Source of the DNA: Sphingobium fluviale
Lineage (GTDB): Bacteria > Pseudomonadota > Alphaproteobacteria > Sphingomonadales > Sphingomonadaceae
DNA length: 42,328 nt
Assembly: GCF_004122115.1 (NCBI RefSeq)
Contig: NZ_SBKP01000019.1
Location: 1 to 42,328 of the forward strand
Reading direction: 5' to 3'
The notes under the pieces were generated by a model. The model had not been told where the DNA came from, searched no databases, and saw nothing but the letters and a program-made list of their open reading frames with translations. Position numbers and translations under genes: made by a program. Each line of letters starts with the position of its first letter. Position 1 is the first letter of the stretch. Positions 10,366 to 19,167 of this stretch are shown piece after piece.

Positions 10366-11492
10366 GCCGCACGATCGAGCCTTTCCACGCGATCGCGATC
10401 AGCCGCCGCGCGCATGAGTTGAAGGCACAGGGCCGCTCGATCATCCACATGGAGTTCGGCCAGCCCTCCACCGGCGCCCCCGCCGCCGCCATCGCCGCTG
10501 CGCACCGGGTTCTGGATCATGACCCGATGGGTTATTGGGAGAGCCAGCCGCTTAAAGAGCGCATTGCGCGCTATTACGCCGAGCATCATCAGTGCGCGGT
10601 CGACCCGGAGCGCATTTTCCTCACCAACGGCGCCTCGCCCGCGCTGGTGCTGGCGCTCACGACCCTGTTCGAGCCGGGAGCGCGCATAGCTATCGCCCGC
10701 CCCGGCTATGTCGCCTATCGCAACGTCACGCGCGGCCTTTACATGGAGCCGGTGGAGATCGACTGCGGCGCGGACACGCATTTTCAGCTTACCGCCGCCG
10801 CCCTCGAAGCATTAGACCCCGCGCCCGATGGCGTGATCCTGTCCAGCCCGGCAAACCCGACCGGCTCGGTGATCCCGCAGGCGGAGATGGAAGCAATCCT
10901 CCGCCTTTGCGCAGAACGGGCCATCACCGTCATCTCCGACGAAATCTATCACGGCCTGAGCTATGTCGGCCCTTTGCAAAGCGCGCTGAGGCACAGCGAC
11001 AACGCCTTCATCGTCAACAGCTTCTCCAAATATTACAGCATGGCCGGATGGCGGCTGGGCTGGCTGATCGTGCCGGAGGGATATGCCGCAACCACGCGCG
11101 CATTGATGGGCAACCTGTTCCTCACTCCGCCCTCACTCGCGCAGCACGCCGGGCTGGTGGCGTTTGATTGCGCAGAAGAGCTGGAAGGCCATGTCGAAAC
11201 CTATCGCGCAAACCGGGCGCTGATGCTCGACGCTCTGCCCGCACTCGGCCTTGATCGTATCGCGCCGCCCGATGGCGCATTCTATATCTATGCCGACATC
11301 CGCCACCTGACCGACGATAGCCTCGCCTTCTGCGCACAGCTGTTGGAAGACACCGGCGTCGCCACCGCGCCGGGGATCGATTTCGACCCCGTGAACGGGC
11401 GCGGCTTCATGCGCTTCAGCTTCGCTGTGTCCACCGCCGAGGTTCAGGAAGCCATCACGCGCATGACACCCTGGTTCGCCGCTCGGCGGTGA
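10362..11492 (+). CDS. PLP-dependent class I/II aminotransferase
   Basis: The protein is a fold-type I aminotransferase with the motif SSPANPTGS, the PLP-contacting DEIYHGL and the Schiff-base lysine in [15 protein letters not shown]. The amino-acid substrate is not determined by the sequence. The first in-frame TTG (10421 region) would remove a conserved N-terminal helix. The frame is open back to 10359 and reads [20 protein letters not shown], which fits the family. There is no ATG, GTG or TTG there, so the most likely start is CTG at 10362. It overlaps the lepA stop as CTGA and follows the G-rich GGGGATGAGGG. This gives 376 residues. The function is confident; the start codon is an inference. 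Confidence 0.9.
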
Positions 11493-11702
11493 TTTTCTGG
11501 CCTGGCACTTTTTCCGAGTCGCGGCTGTGTGCCAACATAATGCTTTACAGAAACTAGGTGCGATCCGTCCTCGATCGCTCGACTCGTCGCATGATTCGAC
11601 CTATCCGCCCTGACTCCCCGCCGCGGATTCGATTCCCGCGCGCACGTTTGATAGGCGCACGCACTCGGCCAGCGGGGTCGCAACAGCAATAACGGGGTCG
11701 CC

Positions 11703-12932
11703 TTGAACAGTGTCAGCATGAGCCGCCTTCGGGTAATGCGGGAGCGGCTGGGCAGGATTTTTGCGGACAAGGAAGTGTTCTTCCGTAGCGGGGGCGAAGT
11801 GCGTTTTTTGCGCATCAGCCGCACGGTGCAGGTCTCCGTAGCGTCGCTGGTCGTTGCGATTGCGCTGCTCTGGCTCGCAGCCACTGCGGCCATGCTGTTT
11901 AATCAGGCGCGCGTTGCAGACGAACAGTCCGCGATGGATGCCCAGGCCAAAGCCATCGCCGCCGAGGCCCGCCGCGTCAATTTCTTCAAGCGTTCCGTCA
12001 ACGATATCGCTGCCGATCTCGACCGACGCCAGAACGCTCTGGACGACATAGTGCGCAGCCAGTTTGGTCCGGGCGCCGACCCAGCATCGGTTGTAGGCAA
12101 GGACCAGACCACGACGACGCCGTCCGCGCCAGAGCCATCTGCACCCAAAAAGCTGAGTCTCGTCGCTCCCGCAGCCAGTTCCCCGGCGCCTGCGTCTCCC
12201 GCCTCGGCGGTTGAGAAGCTGCGCGCCATTGAGGGTCGCCAGAGCCGGTTTGCCCGTCGCCTCGCCGTGCTGATCGATGCGCGCGCGGCCAAGGCAGAGG
12301 CCGCTATCCGCAGTTTTGGCCTCAACCCGGCGCAGATCGCCAGTGGTGCGCGCACCGGGAAGGGCGGTCCATTCGTCCCGTGGCCGGCCACCGATGCACC
12401 TGATGACGCCGCTCTTACAGCGCTTGCGCGCTCATTCGCTCGCCTTAATGCGCTGGAGCAGGGGCTGGCCGCTATCCCATCGGGCCGCCCAACCACCAGC
12501 CCGGTTCTCACCAGCTCTTATGGCTATCGGCGCGATCCGTTCAACGGTCAGGCAGCCTTCCACGCGGGTGTCGATTTTCCTGGCAGCTATGGCCAGCCAA
12601 TCCTCGCCGCCGCCGGAGGCCGCGTCGTCTATGTTGGCGGGCGGCCTGGCTATGGCAATGTGGTCGAGATCGATCACGGCCACGGCATCCTCACCCGCTA
12701 TGCCCACTTGTCTCGTTTTGGCGTACGGCCTGGCGCGCAAGTGGCACTTGGCGATGTGATAGCCCGTATGGGTTCCACCGGGCGCTCAACCGGCACACAC
12801 CTGCATTTTGAAGTCCGCGTCAACGGCAACCCCATCAACCCAGCACGCTTTCTGGAGGTTCGGCAAGATGTTCTCCAAGTCCAGCAAATCGCCAAACAAC
12901 GCATCACCCGCGTCCGCTCAGCCACACTCTAG
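11703..12932 (+). CDS. M23-family metallopeptidase (LytM domain), membrane-anchored
   Basis: This protein of about 409 residues probably cleaves peptidoglycan cross-links or activates amidases in the periplasm. One membrane helix near the N-terminus (VSVASLVVAIALLWLAATAAML) is followed by a charged, probably coiled-coil stretch and a Pro/Ala/Ser-rich linker. The M23 domain is at the C-terminus, with HAGVDF as the first zinc motif and HLHFEVRVNG as the last. A TTG start at 11703 after CGGGGTC is used here; ATG 11718 is the alternative. The 3' end overlaps the bactofilin gene by 65 bases. In other bacteria M23 peptidases are often encoded next to bactofilins and act with them in cell-shape control. 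Confidence 0.93.
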   Translation: MNSVSMSRLRVMRERLGRIFADKEVFFRSGGEVRFLRISRTVQVSVASLVVAIALLWLAATAAMLFNQARVADEQSAMDAQAKAIAAEARRVNFFKRSVNDIAADLDRRQNALDDIVRSQFGPGADPASVVGKDQTTTTPSAPEPSAPKKLSLVAPAASSPAPASPASAVEKLRAIEGRQSRFARRLAVLIDARAAKAEAAIRSFGLNPAQIASGARTGKGGPFVPWPATDAPDDAALTALARSFARLNALEQGLAAIPSGRPTTSPVLTSSYGYRRDPFNGQAAFHAGVDFPGSYGQPILAAAGGRVVYVGGRPGYGNVVEIDHGHGILTRYAHLSRFGVRPGAQVALGDVIARMGSTGRSTGTHLHFEVRVNGNPINPARFLEVRQDVLQVQQIAKQRITRVRSATL

Positions 12933-13347
12933 AATGGCCGTGAGCGGTAAGGGCACCTTCTCCATCCTTGGCGCCGATGTGGCGGTGACGGGCGATATTC
13001 GCGCCGGCGCGGATCTGCATATTGATGGACAGGTTGAGGGCGACATCGCCTGCGCATCGCTGGTGCAAGGCGGGGATAGCCGCATCAAGGGCAGCATTAC
13101 CGCGCAGTCCGCCCGCCTAGCCGGCCACATTGAGGGCGCGATCACCGTGGGAGAGCTGGTGATAGAGGCAAGCGCGCGCATTGCCGGAGACGTGACCTAT
13201 GAAAGCATCACCGTTGCACCGGGCAGCCAGGTTGACGGACGCTTCACCCATCGTCGCGGGGCAGGCTCAGCCGCCGCCACCACCTCAGCCTCAATGCCGG
13301 GTAGCGCTGAGCTGAAGCTTGTGAGCGGCGACGGCGCATCGGCTTAA
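12868..13347 (+). CDS. Bactofilin (polymer-forming cytoskeletal protein)
   Basis: The 159-residue protein has the bactofilin core of repeating beta-helix rungs (GKGTFSILGADVAVTGDI, HIDGQVEGDIAC, RIKGSITAQSARLAGHIEG, ARIAGDVTYESITV), flanked by short disordered tails. Bactofilins polymerise without nucleotides and scaffold cell-wall enzymes at particular cell sites. I chose ATG 12868 because GGAGG lies nine bases upstream. An earlier start would run further into the M23 gene in another frame. The 65-base overlap with the peptidase gene implies coupled expression and fits a peptidase-scaffold pair. Confidence 0.93.
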   Translation: MFSKSSKSPNNASPASAQPHSRMAVSGKGTFSILGADVAVTGDIRAGADLHIDGQVEGDIACASLVQGGDSRIKGSITAQSARLAGHIEGAITVGELVIEASARIAGDVTYESITVAPGSQVDGRFTHRRGAGSAAATTSASMPGSAELKLVSGDGASA

Positions 13348-13496
13348 GGTTTAACCACTACAGTACGAAGATCCAGATCCACCCGCTGCGAAAGGCTCAT
13401 TCGCGCGTATCACCGAGGCCGAGCATCGTTTCCACCATAGTGATACCGATCATGCACAGGAACAGGAATAGCCATGCCTCCTGATACGATACGTGA

Positions 13497-15005
13497 TCAC
13501 CGCATCGGAGCGGCCCGACGATAGGCCAAGGCCTCAGCGATGTGGTGTCGGGTAACGCCTGTCGCTCCGGCAAGATCCGCGATTGTACGCGCCACCCGCA
13601 GCACCCGCGTATAGCCGCGGGCAGAGAGGCGCATCGCCGCCGCTGCTTGCTCCAGCAAGCGCTGCCCCGGCTCGTCAGGCGTCGCGACTGCTTCCAGAAC
13701 CTCGCCATCCGCCTCGGCGTTGGTGCGGATGCCATGTGATGCAAAACGCGCCGTCTGCACTGCCCGCGCCCGCGCCACCCGCGCAGCAACTTCGGTCGAT
13801 CCTTCCGCAGGCGGCGGCAGGCTCAGGTCCGCCGCGCTTACCGCCGCGACATCGACATGCAAATCGATCCTGTCGAGCAGCGGGCCGGAGAGCCTGCCCT
13901 GATAGTCCGCCGCGCAGCGCGGCGCGCGCGAACAAGCGAGCGCCGCATCAGCCAGATGGCCGCAGCGGCACGGGTTCATCGCCGCTACCAGCTGAACCCG
14001 CGCAGGGAAGGTGACATGACTGTTCGCCCGCGCAATCGTCACCGTGCCGGTTTCGAGCGGCTGGCGCAGGCTGTCGAGCACCGCGCGTTGAAACTCCGGC
14101 AGCTCGTCGAGAAACAGCACACCCAGATGCGCGAGGCTGACCTCACCCGGTTTCGCCTTCAGCCCGCCGCCGACGAGCGCCGCCATCGACGCGCTGTGAT
14201 GCGGCGCACGGAACGGCCGGGCGCGCGTCATCCGTCCGCCTTCCAGCGTTCCCGCCACGCTGGCAACCATCGAGACTTCCAGCGCCTCTGCGGGCGTCAG
14301 ATCCGGCAATATGCCCGGCATACACGCCGCCATCAGCGATTTGCCGGCCCCCGGCGGCCCGCTCATCAAAAGGTTGTGCCCGCCTGCCGCCGCGAGCTCC
14401 AGCGCGCGCTTGGCGCTCTCCTGCCCCTTGACCTGCCGCAGGTCAGGGCCGGATGCCCTTTCCTCCACCGACCCCGGTTCGGGCGGGCGGAGCACCCCCT
14501 GCCCTTTCATATGATTGATCAGCCCCAGCAAGCTAGGCGCGGCGACGACCTCGACATTGCCAGCCCACGCCGCCTCCGCTCCCTGCGCCGCAGGGCAGAT
14601 GAGGCCCATGTCCAGCCCGCCCGCATGCAGCGCGGCGAGCAGCACTCCGGGCGAAGGCGCGATCCGCCCGTCCAGCCCCAGCTCACCCACCACGACATAA
14701 TGCGATAGCGCCTCGGAATCGACCACGCCCATCGCGCCCAGCACAGCGAGCGCAATCGGCAGATCATAGTGCGAGCCTTCCTTGGGCAGGTCTGCGGGCG
14801 AGAGGTTGACCGTGATCCGCTTGGGCGGCAGCGCGAGGCCAATGGCGGCAATCGCGTTGCGCACCCGTTCCTTGCTCTCGGACACAGCCTTGTCTGCCAG
14901 CCCCACGACGATGAGGTTCGGCAAACCCGCAACCATCTGGCACTGCACCTCGACGGCGCGCGCCTCCAGCCCCAGATAGGCGACCGTCGATACCGTGGCG
15001 ATCAC
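13497..15005 (-). CDS. comM: YifB/ComM-family Mg-chelatase-like AAA+ ATPase
   Basis: This 502-residue protein matches the YifB/ComM family. Members act as hexameric helicases in branch migration of DNA taken up during natural transformation; in non-competent bacteria the role is less clear. The N-terminal Lon-protease-like domain (VEVQCQMVAGLPNLIVVGL) is followed by Walker A GPPGAGKS, Walker B FLDELPEF and the Mg_chelatase C-terminal block. The zinc-ribbon-like segment MNPCRCGHLADAALACSRAPRC is typical. The start is GTG at 15005, with AAGG seven bases or so upstream. The gene faces the bactofilin gene with about 150 bp between them. Confidence 0.95.
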   Translation of the reverse strand: MIATVSTVAYLGLEARAVEVQCQMVAGLPNLIVVGLADKAVSESKERVRNAIAAIGLALPPKRITVNLSPADLPKEGSHYDLPIALAVLGAMGVVDSEALSHYVVVGELGLDGRIAPSPGVLLAALHAGGLDMGLICPAAQGAEAAWAGNVEVVAAPSLLGLINHMKGQGVLRPPEPGSVEERASGPDLRQVKGQESAKRALELAAAGGHNLLMSGPPGAGKSLMAACMPGILPDLTPAEALEVSMVASVAGTLEGGRMTRARPFRAPHHSASMAALVGGGLKAKPGEVSLAHLGVLFLDELPEFQRAVLDSLRQPLETGTVTIARANSHVTFPARVQLVAAMNPCRCGHLADAALACSRAPRCAADYQGRLSGPLLDRIDLHVDVAAVSAADLSLPPPAEGSTEVAARVARARAVQTARFASHGIRTNAEADGEVLEAVATPDEPGQRLLEQAAAAMRLSARGYTRVLRVARTIADLAGATGVTRHHIAEALAYRRAAPMR

Positions 15006-15077
15006 GTTGCCTTGCCCCCTTGCTCCGCCTTGTGCTTCTTTTGTTCTTATTGCGAGGGTGGCACACGGAGTCGAGGA

Positions 15078-15527
15078 TTATTTTTTTGTGCTGTAGCGCA
15101 CCCTGCAATAGCCCTGCCAAGGCGCCTCATCGCCATCGAGCCATTCCCCCACGATGATTTCATAATCACCCGGCGTGTTGAATATACGGCCCAATCGTCT
15201 CCTTTCAGGATCATAACCCTGGGTAGCGGCGCCCAGAGTCATCATTTGCATTTTTTCAAATGTCCCGCCTGCCACGGGCGGACCACTGTCTTCGGGATTT
15301 GTGCCGCTGTCCCACGCAATATAAAAAGAACGGGCATCTGGTGTATTTATAACCATTGACCGCCCGTGCGGCTTGGGAAGTATTATGTGTACACTCTGGC
15401 CATCTGCAAACTGAAGCGGATCACAGGCCATGCTATATGGGTAATTTGGTGCACTTCCGGCTCTAACGAGAGGGGGGAATAGGGTCGTCAGCACAGAAAC
15501 CAAGCCAAAGAGTCTGAGGAAATGCAT
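15078..15527 (-). CDS. Small secreted protein, candidate periplasmic immunity protein
   Basis: I do not recognise the family. The 149-residue product starts with a clear signal peptide (MHFLRLFGLVSVLTTLFPPLVRAG), so it should be exported. The mature part has two cysteines (MACDPL and GYCRVRY) and looks beta-rich. I chose ATG 15527 with GGAA upstream; TTG 15542 adds five residues before the signal peptide. The gene starts 17 bases after the stop of the M15-like peptidase gene on the same strand. A signal-peptide protein directly behind a peptidoglycan-peptidase gene that lacks one is the usual order of a periplasm-acting effector and its immunity protein. That role is inference. Confidence 0.6.
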   Translation of the reverse strand: MHFLRLFGLVSVLTTLFPPLVRAGSAPNYPYSMACDPLQFADGQSVHIILPKPHGRSMVINTPDARSFYIAWDSGTNPEDSGPPVAGGTFEKMQMMTLGAATQGYDPERRRLGRIFNTPGDYEIIVGEWLDGDEAPWQGYCRVRYSTKK

Positions 15528-15544
15528 AGTAAAGCGTTCCAATC

Positions 15545-16345
15545 CTAGAACTGCACATGCAAATGCGGCGGTCGCCCTTCTGGATGGACTTTCCCACCTG
15601 CCTTCCGAACGGCATCATGCAATGCCTGCCTCTCCCCAGCGGCCAAGCCATTTACCCTTATGTCTATTGCCCGTGCTATCAAATGGCGAGAAATATAGAC
15701 ACCATTTTTAATCTGTCGCTCGATAACCTGCTCCATAGCCAATATTGTGCCGTGTCTGTCTTGCCCGGCCATTCTTCCTGTCACATATGCAGCTTTTATT
15801 TCTCTGAGAGCTCGCCGGTTAGAATAGTCTGAACCCGATGCGCCAGCTCCGAATTTGTCATACATCGCAGCGGCCTGTTCACGCGCAGAACGCGTGCCAC
15901 TCGTAACTACCATTTTCTTGCCGGTATGACGCATGAATTCCACAGCAACCTGTTCTACCTGCCGTTTTATAGACCCAGATATTCTAATAGTTGGTGATTT
16001 TAAAGAATAGGAAGGCTCATCATTTTGTCGACGGCCAATTACCACGATCTCGTTCGCAAGCTCCCCACCATCGCTTTGGATGATAAACTCTGATGACAAA
16101 GATGTGGCGCGCTGTCGCCCTGATCGTTGCCCATAAGAGGTCACGACATGGCTCAGCGATTTTGGTCCACCCGGCGCGAAGGTGAACTGTCCGTTGCGCG
16201 GGTCGTGATAGGGGTTGAACTTGGTTTCAACCAGCGCGTCGACACCAGCATCCAAAATTTTCGGTTCCGGAAGAATCCGGCCGGTGCGCAGATAGTAGGA
16301 AAAGCGGGAAATGCTGTTTGGCAGGGAGCGACGATGGTATGTCAT
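15545..16345 (-). CDS. M15-like zinc peptidase, candidate antibacterial effector
   Basis: The C-terminal third of this 266-residue protein resembles M15 peptidases (D-Ala-D-Ala carboxy- or endopeptidases). TSGTRSAREQAAAMYDKF resembles the substrate-loop region, SRHLIARAIDI fits SxHxxxxAxD (His221, Asp228), and the terminal PPHLHVQF offers the last histidine (His263). There is no signal peptide. The N-terminal half carries FNPYHDPRNGQFTFAPGG (43-60), a motif I associate with secreted toxins and phage-derived proteins, and EIVVIGRR near residue 100. The ATG has AAGGAGA upstream. The region is more AT-rich than its neighbours, suggesting transfer. A lysis-type phage endopeptidase is the main alternative to an antibacterial effector. 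Confidence 0.65.
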   Translation of the reverse strand: MTYHRRSLPNSISRFSYYLRTGRILPEPKILDAGVDALVETKFNPYHDPRNGQFTFAPGGPKSLSHVVTSYGQRSGRQRATSLSSEFIIQSDGGELANEIVVIGRRQNDEPSYSLKSPTIRISGSIKRQVEQVAVEFMRHTGKKMVVTSGTRSAREQAAAMYDKFGAGASGSDYSNRRALREIKAAYVTGRMAGQDRHGTILAMEQVIERQIKNGVYISRHLIARAIDIRVNGLAAGERQALHDAVRKAGGKVHPEGRPPHLHVQF

Positions 16346-16402
16346 GGCGAATCTCCTTGATCCGCCTGCGGTGAAAAATAATATCCAACATTGAAAGGCT
16401 AT

Positions 16403-16461
16403 TTATAACCATATAGGTTATAAGTGGTATTTAGGAAAATTCCTATTAATCCTATTAGGAT
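16403..16461. promoter_or_regulatory. Three consecutive AT-rich palindromes upstream of the M15-like gene
   Basis: TTATAACC-atata-GGTTATAA (16403-16423), TAGGAA-aa-TTCCTA (16432-16445) and ATCCTA-t-TAGGAT (16449-16461) are perfect inverted repeats. They lie 60-115 bases before the start of the peptidase gene and after the gpmA stop. They have the size of operators for dimeric regulators. They lack the GC-rich stem and T-run of a terminator. Confidence 0.5.
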
Positions 16462-16482
16462 CACTTTTCCGTAGCTTATCGT

Positions 16483-17169
16483 CTACCGCTCGTTCAGATA
16501 ATAGCGATCCGTGGCATTGAGCGCGTCATCCAGATCATAGACTATCGGCTGGCCGGTCGGGATTTCGAGGCTGGTGATCTCGTCGTCCGGGATGTTGGAG
16601 AGGTGCTTCACCAGCGCGCGCAGCGAGTTGCCGTGGGCGGAGATGACCACCCGCTTGCCTGCCTTCAGCTCCGGCGCGATGCGGCCCTCCCAATAGGGCA
16701 ATACGCGGGCGATAGTGTCCTTCAGGCTCTCGGTCGCCGGGATAGCGATGCCCGCATAGCGGCGATCCTTGGAGAGATCGAACTCGCTACCGGCGTCAAG
16801 CGGCGGCGGCGGGATGTCAAAACTGCGGCGCCAGATATGCACCTGTTCGTCGCCATGCTTGGCCGCCGTCTCTGCCTTATTGAGGCCGGTGAGGCCGCCA
16901 TAATGGCGCTCGTTCAGATGCCAGTCCTTCTCGACCGGAAGCCACAGCCGCCCCATCTCCTCCAGCGCGAGGTTCAGCGTCTTGATTGCGCGGGTCTGCA
17001 CGCTCGTGAAGCAGCAATCGAAATCCAGCCCCTTGTCGCGCATCAGGCGGCCCGCCGCGCGTGCTTCCTCCGCGCCCTTTTCGGTCACGTCCACATCCCA
17101 CCAGCCGGTGAAGCGGTTTTCGAGGTTCCATGCGGACTGGCCGTGGCGGATAAGGACGAGGGTGGGCAT
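16483..17169 (-). CDS. gpmA: 2,3-bisphosphoglycerate-dependent phosphoglycerate mutase
   Basis: The enzyme interconverts 3-phosphoglycerate and 2-phosphoglycerate in glycolysis. The 228-residue protein begins [15 protein letters not shown], in which the RHG histidine is phosphorylated. It also has [18 protein letters not shown], the second active-site region [12 protein letters not shown] and the late motif [14 protein letters not shown], all as in dPGM. The longer open frame upstream of 17169 has no family similarity, so ATG 17169 is used, although only a weak ribosome binding site is visible. The gene is divergent from the dienelactone-hydrolase gene. Confidence 0.97.
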   Translation of the reverse strand: MPTLVLIRHGQSAWNLENRFTGWWDVDVTEKGAEEARAAGRLMRDKGLDFDCCFTSVQTRAIKTLNLALEEMGRLWLPVEKDWHLNERHYGGLTGLNKAETAAKHGDEQVHIWRRSFDIPPPPLDAGSEFDLSKDRRYAGIAIPATESLKDTIARVLPYWEGRIAPELKAGKRVVISAHGNSLRALVKHLSNIPDDEITSLEIPTGQPIVYDLDDALNATDRYYLNER

Positions 17170-17306
17170 GGGAGGATCGGCTCTCTTGTGTTGGATGAAG
17201 CGGATGCGCGCCTCCATAGCGGGAAATTTGCCACATGCAACTTGCCTCGGCGCGACCATCTGTGGAAAACCCCGCTGCGACCCCAAATTCCTCAGGAGAT
17301 TCGGAT

Positions 17307-18020
17307 ATGGCAATCCAGCGGCAAACCCATCTGCATACTGGCCACGGCGGGCCCTTCGAATCCATGGCGGTGTTTGACGACGCGGCAGATAGCCAGCCGG
17401 GCCTGCTGCTCTTCCCCAATTTTTTCGGCGCGAAGGAGTGGGACTTCGACAAGGCCGAGGTGCTGGCCATGCTGGGCTACAAGGTGCTGGTCGTCGATTA
17501 TTATGGCCAGGGCAAGCGCGGCACGGACATGGAATCTTCAGCGGCACTGATGCAGGAATTGACCGCAGACCGTGCGGCCATGCGCGACCGCTTGCTGGAT
17601 GCGCTGGCGGAGCTGAAAAAACTGCGCGGAGTGGATACCAGCCGCCTTGGCGCGATCGGATTTTGCCTCGGCGGCAAATGCGTGCTCGATCTCGCCCGCG
17701 CGGGTGCGGATATCAAGGGCGGCGTAGTGTTCCACGGCGTATATGACGCGCCGCCGTTCCCCAATGCGACCATGACCGCAAAGCTGCTCGTCTGCCACGG
17801 CTGGAACGACCCGCTCTGCCCACCGGAAGCGATGAATGGGCTGGCGAAGGAGCTGACGGATGCCGATGTTGACTGGCAGATACTGTCCTATGGCCACACC
17901 GGCCACGCCTTCACTGCCGACGAAATGCCGATGGATGCCAACAAGACCTTCGGTTTTCAGCCCGACACCAACCGGCGAAGCTGGCAGGCCATGAAGGATT
18001 TCCTCTCGGAAATCCTGTGA
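17307..18020 (+). CDS. Dienelactone hydrolase family protein
   Basis: This 237-residue alpha/beta hydrolase has the dienelactone-hydrolase nucleophile motif GFCLGGK, with cysteine rather than serine. It also has the acid-bearing HGWNDPLCP and the histidine region YGHTGHAF. Members hydrolyse dienelactones in chloroaromatic degradation or act as general carboxylesterases. Nothing around it points to a catabolic pathway, so a general hydrolase is more likely. AGGAG lies eight bases before the ATG at 17307, which settles the start. Upstream in-frame codons have no family similarity. Confidence 0.92.
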   Translation: MAIQRQTHLHTGHGGPFESMAVFDDAADSQPGLLLFPNFFGAKEWDFDKAEVLAMLGYKVLVVDYYGQGKRGTDMESSAALMQELTADRAAMRDRLLDALAELKKLRGVDTSRLGAIGFCLGGKCVLDLARAGADIKGGVVFHGVYDAPPFPNATMTAKLLVCHGWNDPLCPPEAMNGLAKELTDADVDWQILSYGHTGHAFTADEMPMDANKTFGFQPDTNRRSWQAMKDFLSEIL

Positions 18021-18057
18021 GCAGTCGGTCTCAGCCGTGGCAGCTATTTAACCGCCG

Positions 18058-18972
18058 TCAGCGTGTGGCAAAGACCTCCGCAAGCCAGCGGTCGACAACT
18101 GGCGTGGCAGGATAGTCCGGCTTGCCCAGCGAGCGGTTGATCTCCATGTGTCCTTTCAACCCGGTGCCCGGAAAGTCCTTTAGCGTCACAGCGACGCCCG
18201 CTTTTCCAAGCGCCTCTGCCAGCGCCTTCGACTGACGGGCGCCATCCTCGCGCTCGACATGGAGGATAAGGAAGGCCGGCGCATTGGGGGCCGCCGCGTG
18301 CAGTGTGGGAGAGAGCGCCCGCTGGCGTTCGAGATCGGTCCCGAAGGCCTGCGCATAGGTATTGCGCATAATGCTGGCCCCCTCCGTCATCTGCGCAGGC
18401 ACATCATAAGCGGCGCCATCGATGGGGATCACGCCGCGCAGGTCGGTAAGGCGCAGCCCGGCCTGCTCAAGATAGCGGCCATCCGTGCCGACCAGCGCCA
18501 CGAGATGCGCGCCTGCGCTATGCCCGGAGAGGACGATGCGACGGGAATCGAAACCCAGACTGCCCGCCTCGCGCCGCAGCCACGCGACCGCATCGGCCAC
18601 ATCCTGCGCCTGTTGCTCTACGCTGTTTGCAGGCACGAGGCGATAGTTGAGCGAGGCCACGGCATAGCCCTGCGCGCGCCAGTGGTTCACCTTGGCCGCA
18701 CCGGTCGCGTTCCGCTTGTCACCGCGCTTCCAACCGCCACCATGCACAAAGATGACAAGCGGTGCATCGGCGGCGGACGCCTTCCAGAAATCGAGCTTTT
18801 GCAACGGATCGGAGCCATAGCTCTTCTCGATCACCCCCTCGGCGGGCGGCTCCTCCAGCTTCTGCTCCATTCGCGCGCGCAATCGCTCGCGCAGGGTCTC
18901 GCGCGCGTCGATCGGCGCTGTGCCAAGCGGAATAACGATCGCCGCAATCAGGACTAAAGCAAGGAAACGCAT
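18058..18972 (-). CDS. Secreted alpha/beta hydrolase (HSL-type esterase)
   Basis: This 304-residue protein begins with a signal peptide (MRFLALVLIAAIVIPLGTAPIDA) and should act in the periplasm or at the cell surface. HGGGWKRG provides the oxyanion hole, GHSAGAH the catalytic serine, and the C-terminal FPGTGLKGHMEIN the histidine. The pattern is that of hormone-sensitive-lipase/kynurenine-formamidase-like esterases. The substrate is unknown. ATG 18972 follows GGGGAGGGG at a good spacing; the longer frame to 19011 would bury the signal peptide. It converges with the dienelactone-hydrolase gene and is divergent from purA. Confidence 0.9.
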   Translation of the reverse strand: MRFLALVLIAAIVIPLGTAPIDARETLRERLRARMEQKLEEPPAEGVIEKSYGSDPLQKLDFWKASAADAPLVIFVHGGGWKRGDKRNATGAAKVNHWRAQGYAVASLNYRLVPANSVEQQAQDVADAVAWLRREAGSLGFDSRRIVLSGHSAGAHLVALVGTDGRYLEQAGLRLTDLRGVIPIDGAAYDVPAQMTEGASIMRNTYAQAFGTDLERQRALSPTLHAAAPNAPAFLILHVEREDGARQSKALAEALGKAGVAVTLKDFPGTGLKGHMEINRSLGKPDYPATPVVDRWLAEVFATR

Positions 18973-19167
18973 GGAACCCCTCCCCTTCGCTATCAAAGGC
19001 GCGCATATCACCGCAAATCTGAACGCCCGCTTGACGCACGACGGCCACGCAGCTAATCCGCCGCCGCACCCTCAGGCGCCTGCAGCCTGACCTGATTCCC
19101 GCCCGCGTGCCGAGTCCTGTCGAAGGGCGCGCTGGGTGCTCCCCGGCAGGGTGGAGACCTATATCCA

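Noticed and set aside
11623..11639. Sequence resembling a tRNA T-arm (GCGGATTCGATTCCCGC) with nearby GTGCG/CGCAC arms
   Set aside because: No D-arm or anticodon arm can be built, and one stem pair is mismatched, so it is not a tRNA gene.
13397..13500. Small hydrophobic minus-strand frame (LFLFLCMIGITMVETML) with a perfect AGGAGG nearby
   Set aside because: The only ATG close to AGGAGG is one base away and in a different frame; the hydrophobic frame has no good start codon. A hidden small gene is possible but not supported.
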